From NCBI GenBank assembly GCA_947631925.1, contig CANRNE010000006.1:1-64000 (forward strand): DNA of 64,000 bases, read 5' to 3'. The stretch comes from an uncultured Clostridia bacterium (lineage in GTDB: Bacteria > Bacillota > Clostridia > Christensenellales > Borkfalkiaceae). The notes under the pieces were generated by a model, which did no database searches, was not told where the DNA came from, and saw only the letters and a program-made list of their open reading frames with translations. A program made the position numbers and the translations under genes. Positions within the stretch are counted from its first letter, which is position 1. Each line of letters starts with the position of its first letter. This document shows positions 60,425 to 64,000 of the stretch, in pieces.

Positions 60425-60480
60425 CACCATATGTTGAGGTTCTTCACATAGGATATCAACATGTGGTGGTTCTTTTTTTG
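60425..60480 (+). terminator. Terminator downstream of tRNA-Pro
   Basis: CCACCATATGTTGA...TCAACATGTGGTGG then TTCTTTTTTT. Confidence 0.75.
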
Positions 60481-60535
60481 CTGTTTTCTTGAAAATTTGC
60501 GAAATTCAGACTTTTTTGGGCAGTAAATTGGGTAG

Positions 60536-61729
60536 TCAGAGCGTGAAGAGGCGCATCTGTTCCAGCTGATATTCCTCCGAAAAATGGGTGTAGACCGCAG
60601 TCGTCATGTCCGATTTATCGACGTGGTCCGTCCAGACATCGACGAGCTCCTTCTGGATTTTGCATTCGAGGCAGCGGGAGATGAAGGTGTGGCGCAGGTC
60701 TTTCAACGAGTGGTTCGGGCACAGCTTCTTGAAGATGCGCGTCAGATGGTCATTGGCGGTGTCGGCCAGAGCGGCCGCGGCGGGAAGGTAGGCGACGAGC
60801 CCGTCGGCAATCGGAATTTTCCGCCGTGTTTTCGGCTGCCCCCGTCTCTTCTTGCCGTTGAGGACGGAGACGAAGCCGCCATGGATTTCCATTCCGTGCA
60901 GCTCATTGCGCCGTATCCCCGTATAGAGGAAGAGCATGAAGACGCTCCGGAGCGGGTTCCCGCGGCAGGCTTCGACGAAATCGCTGATTTCCTGCCGGGA
61001 AAGCGCGACGCCCTTCTTCCGCTCATGTTGGGGCAATTTGATGTACGTCATCGGATTGGACTTGATGAGCCCTTCGCCCAGCGCCGAGCGGAAAATCCCG
61101 CCGAGCAAATCGCGCAGCGTCTCCAAGAGCCGCCCGTGCCCGGCCGCGAGGAACTTCCCGAAGAACTCCTGCAGTTTCATTGTCGAGATTGCCTTAAGCT
61201 GCATTTCTCCGAACTGCGGGAGGATATGCAATTGATACGAGCGAAGGAGCCCGTCGTACGTGTTCGGTTCGACCGACGGACGCTTTACTTTTTCAAACCA
61301 TTCCTGCGCGAACTCCGCAAAGTTTTTGGCCGTCTTCCGAAGGGAGCGGTTGCTTTCATCCTTGACGCTCTTCGCCCATTCTCTGAACTTCTGCTCCACC
61401 TCCTTCTTGCTTTTTGATGTAAATTGAACATTGTACCCGTCGCGCCGGTATCTGATTTGATGCAGACCGTCCGACGTGATGCGGTATCGGCCGTTCTTCA
61501 AATAGGGCATTTCTTCCATCTCCTTTTTTGAGAAGTCGAGCCCGATTTGATTGACGTCCGCTTCGCTCTGCGGTTTTACCCATGGCAGGTAGATGACGCT
61601 GCCGTCTGTTCCCGAGATTCTTTGCGGCCCTTCGGATGGCGTCTCCGAATCCGAGAGCATGGCGAGCAGCTTCGCCGTGAGCTCGCCGATTGCACGCAAA
61701 ATCTCCCTTGCTTCTTTTTCGTCTATCAT
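60536..61729 (-). CDS. Tyrosine recombinase/integrase
   Basis: SAM-like N-terminal domain; TGIRRNELHG, LKDLRHTFISRCLE, HVDKSDMTTAVYTHF. Confidence 0.92.
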   Translation of the reverse strand: MIDEKEAREILRAIGELTAKLLAMLSDSETPSEGPQRISGTDGSVIYLPWVKPQSEADVNQIGLDFSKKEMEEMPYLKNGRYRITSDGLHQIRYRRDGYNVQFTSKSKKEVEQKFREWAKSVKDESNRSLRKTAKNFAEFAQEWFEKVKRPSVEPNTYDGLLRSYQLHILPQFGEMQLKAISTMKLQEFFGKFLAAGHGRLLETLRDLLGGIFRSALGEGLIKSNPMTYIKLPQHERKKGVALSRQEISDFVEACRGNPLRSVFMLFLYTGIRRNELHGMEIHGGFVSVLNGKKRRGQPKTRRKIPIADGLVAYLPAAAALADTANDHLTRIFKKLCPNHSLKDLRHTFISRCLECKIQKELVDVWTDHVDKSDMTTAVYTHFSEEYQLEQMRLFTL

Positions 61730-61895
61730 TGCAAATCTTCTTCGGAAAGTATTCCTCGAAGATTATAACAAAAAATTGAGGGGGGGGCTTAATTGATTTT
61801 TGTCGGGCAAAAATCAATTACTTATCTGAAATATCTTGACATTTTCGCTAATATCGGATATACTAATAGTAGATAATTTACAGGAGGTGAATTCT

Positions 61896-62129
61896 ATGAC
61901 GACGGTTACGGCAACCGAAATGCAGAACAATTTCGGCAAATATTTGCAGTACGTGCAATCCGGGAACGAAGTGATTATTCTGCGGAACGGAAAAGAAGTT
62001 GCACGGTTGGTCTCGCGGGAACGCACGGTTTCCTTTTTGACCGACGAGCTCACGGGGGTTCTCAAGAGCGTCTATGACGAGAAGGCGCTTCGTGCGGAGA
62101 AGATGGCAAAATATGAAGATCTTGGTTGA
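61896..62129 (+). CDS. Phd/YefM-family antitoxin
   Basis: TVTATEMQNNFGKYLQYVQSGNEVIILRNGKEVARLVS; promoter TTGACA-N17-TATACT at 61836-61864. Confidence 0.88.
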   Translation: MTTVTATEMQNNFGKYLQYVQSGNEVIILRNGKEVARLVSRERTVSFLTDELTGVLKSVYDEKALRAEKMAKYEDLG

Positions 62130-62520
62130 CACGAATGTGATTTTAGACGTGCTCTCGGATTGCAAACCGTTTTCGGAAGCGGCGGCAAAAATTTTCAAAC
62201 TTTGCGAAGTCGGGAAGATTACAGGCTATGTTTCGGCGCTCTCTGTTCCCAATCTTGTCTACATTCTCCGCAAAGAGTTGGATCCGAAGCGGGTGAAAGA
62301 AATCTTGGATCAAATCGCGCTCATCTTCCATTTCGTCGATTTGAAAGGCGACGATTTGAAGAAGGCTGCCGCCTTGAAATTTTCAGACTTCGAAGACGCC
62401 CTTCAGAGCGTTGGCGCTGCGCGGCTCAGGGCCGATTACATCGTGACGAGAAATATCAAGGATTTTGCAGAGAGCAAGGTGATGGCAATCAAGCCGGAAG
62501 AACTTTTGGAACGAATTTGA
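62113..62520 (+). CDS. PIN-domain toxin
   Basis: MKILVDTNVILDVLSD...FSDFEDALQ...ADYIVTRNIKDF; overlaps antitoxin. Confidence 0.9.
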   Translation: MKILVDTNVILDVLSDCKPFSEAAAKIFKLCEVGKITGYVSALSVPNLVYILRKELDPKRVKEILDQIALIFHFVDLKGDDLKKAAALKFSDFEDALQSVGAARLRADYIVTRNIKDFAESKVMAIKPEELLERI

Positions 62521-62530
62521 AAGTTTCGGT

Positions 62531-62557
62531 TCCCGCCCTTCGGGGCGGGATTTTTTT
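62531..62557 (+). terminator. Intrinsic terminator
   Basis: TCCCGCCC-ttcg-GGGCGGGATTTTTTT. Confidence 0.9.
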
Positions 62558-62915
62558 ATGCCTTTTTCTTGGAGACAGACGGCGCATCGGCGCCGGAGAG
62601 CGCACGAAGAAAGATTTTCAAATCCTCTTTCCGTGCGGGCGTAAGCTTCTGGTAGAGCGATAATACTTCACGCTCGTCTTCCGCTAATTCCTGCGTGACG
62701 GGGCTAACAGAAATTGGTGTTTCCGAATCGAAGAAATAATCCAAAGGCTTATTAAAAAAGCCGACAATTTTTTGCATGGTTTTCCCGGACGGGATTCGGT
62801 CCGTGCTTTCCCACATTCCGACAGTTGAAATTCCAACACCTAAAATTTCCGCCAATTGAGCTTGCGACAAATTTTTTTCTTCTCTTAAAGTTTTCAATTT
62901 TATCGAAAATTTCAT
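62556..62915 (-). CDS. XRE-family HTH regulator
   Basis: LKTLREEKNLSQAQLAEILGVGISTVGMWESTDRIPSGKTMQKIVGFFN. Confidence 0.9.
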   Translation of the reverse strand: MKFSIKLKTLREEKNLSQAQLAEILGVGISTVGMWESTDRIPSGKTMQKIVGFFNKPLDYFFDSETPISVSPVTQELAEDEREVLSLYQKLTPARKEDLKIFLRALSGADAPSVSKKKA

Positions 62916-62927
62916 AGCTTCATTCTA

Positions 62928-63024
62928 TCACGATTGTGAAAAAAATGGAATAAAAAAAATTTTTTTCTCCTTTTTGTGAGCAAAGTATTGACAAGCGCTC
63001 CTGATTGTGATAATATACTCACAA
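62928..63024. promoter_or_regulatory. Divergent control region with repeated TTGTGA half-sites
   Basis: TTGTGA at 62934, 62974, 63005 and inverted TCACAA at 63019; promoter TTGACA-N17-TAATAT (62988-63016). Confidence 0.65.
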
Positions 63025-63053
63025 AAGGGAGTGGTTTGAAAGGAGGAATTGGT

Positions 63054-63237
63054 ATGCAGGATAGGGTGAAGACGAAATGGAATGTCACGGACGAGGAATT
63101 CAAACAGGCAGCCGACGAGCTGTGTGCGAAGGGTGTCGGGAAAGGTTGCTTCCAAAACACGAACGCGCTTCGCGCTCCTCAATCTGATTTCGGCGGGCGA
63201 CATCGCAGAGCCGAAAGAAAAAGCCCTCTCGCAGTGA
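63054..63237 (+). pseudogene. Possible frameshifted small gene downstream of the divergent promoter
   Basis: MQDRVKTKWNVTDEEFKQAADELCAKGVGKGCFQ in frame 1, then TRFALLNLISAGDIAEPKEKALSQ* in the neighbouring frame. Confidence 0.4.
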
Positions 63238-63255
63238 GAGGGCGGTGCGCAGCGG

Positions 63256-63516
63256 TCAATCTCCGTAGTGCGTCCACATTCGCAGGATTTTGACGGTCTT
63301 CGCGGCGTCGTCTATCTGATAGACGAGGCGGTGCTGCAGGTTGATTCGCCGGGAGTAGGCGCCGGCGAGGTCTCCGACAAGTTTTTCGAGGGGCGGTTGA
63401 AGCGGGTCTTCTTCGAGAACGGTGAGCAGGCGCTTGACCTTTCCGCCCAGCGAGCTCGCCTTGATGCGCTCGAAGTCTTTGGAGGCTTGCTTGGTAAAGA
63501 CGATGCGGTAGCTCAT
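63256..63516 (-). CDS. YoeB/Txe-family toxin
   Basis: MSYRIVFTKQASKDFERIKAS...LEKLVGDLAGAYSRRINLQHRLVYQID...ILRMWTHYGD. Confidence 0.93.
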   Translation of the reverse strand: MSYRIVFTKQASKDFERIKASSLGGKVKRLLTVLEEDPLQPPLEKLVGDLAGAYSRRINLQHRLVYQIDDAAKTVKILRMWTHYGD

Positions 63517-63767
63517 TTCAGCTCCTTCTTCCAGTCGATTTCGACGCATTCTTCGAGCGGCGTCTCCATCCCCTCGCGGATGGATTGCGCCATACCGGGG
63601 ATGCCGCACAAAAAGCATGTCTCCTCGAGACTGCGGAGATACTCTTCGCTGACAATCGCGGCGGTGCCGTTTTTGGTCGTGACAATGACCTTTTCATCGT
63701 TGACGGCTGCCGCATCCAGATAGCTGAACAAGTTCTTGCGGAGCGTTGTGGCGTTGGTGATAGACAT
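63513..63767 (-). CDS. YefM/Phd-family antitoxin
   Basis: MSITNATTLRKNLFSYLDAAAVNDEKVIVTTKNGTAAIVSEEYLRSLEET; overlaps toxin. Confidence 0.92.
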   Translation of the reverse strand: MSITNATTLRKNLFSYLDAAAVNDEKVIVTTKNGTAAIVSEEYLRSLEETCFLCGIPGMAQSIREGMETPLEECVEIDWKKELK

Positions 63768-63793
63768 GGTCGGGTCCTCCTTCTACCATAGTA

Positions 63794-63827
63794 TGTACAT
63801 TATAACGTACATTCTACGGAATGTCAA
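63794..63827 (-). promoter_or_regulatory. YefM-YoeB promoter and TGTACA operator
   Basis: Minus strand TTGACA-N17-TATAAT; TGTACATTATAACGTACA inverted repeat overlaps the -10. Confidence 0.8.
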
Positions 63828-64000
63828 GAGATTTTCGGAAAAATGCCGACGGTGCAGTAGCCTTTATGGGCGGAAAAGCCTTCCAAGGGCGGGCGGTTGA
63901 ACTCCGCCGGTCGGTGCAAATCACAAAACGCGCAAGCATACATTCCTCCTCTTCGACTCCCATCGGCGGCAGGGGCGCGTCTGCCGCTTTCGGAGGAGGG

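Larger units (their letters stand above)
60400..64000. mobile_element. Candidate left end of an integrated element at tRNA-Pro
   Basis: Integrase next to the tRNA 3' end plus two TA modules and a repressor; right boundary not in the window. Confidence 0.5.

Overview
The window is about 64 kb of GC-rich Firmicutes/Clostridia-like chromosome; that placement is inferred from gene content and order. It has four parts. (1) Conserved core, about 0.2-27.5 kb: yqfC-yqfD-phoH-yqfF-ybeY-era-yqzL-recO, then rpmG-secE-nusG-rplKAJL, then a near-complete S10-spc-alpha ribosomal superoperon (rpsJ to rplQ). rpoBC and the str operon are absent between rplL and rpsJ, and a cyclophilin-like lipoprotein sits there instead. 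(2) Mixed housekeeping, about 27.8-60.2 kb: fucO, an M18 aminopeptidase, SRP RNA, mrp, a sigma-factor partner-switching operon, an S41 protease, nth, an ABC-FtsX fusion, ychF, argS, rubrerythrin and mcsA-mcsB-clpC. (3) Repeat-rich intergenic DNA, including an accessory segment at about 30.5-34.1 kb. (4) A tRNA-Pro with a tyrosine integrase beside it and two toxin-antitoxin modules, which looks like the left end of an integrated element running off the right edge. The most interesting signals are: a roughly 170-bp intergenic repeat family, dispersed and tandem, whose stem-loops show compensatory changes between copies; a solo MsmK/UgpC-like ABC ATPase with substituted Q-loop, signature and H-switch; a STAS/dead-RsbW/sigma/second-HATPase operon; an SRP RNA with a compensated rearrangement of its domain IV tip; attenuator-like leaders before rpsJ and rplJ; and several regulator/operator pairs. 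All calls come from reading the sequence and the supplied ORFs. No database search or folding was run.
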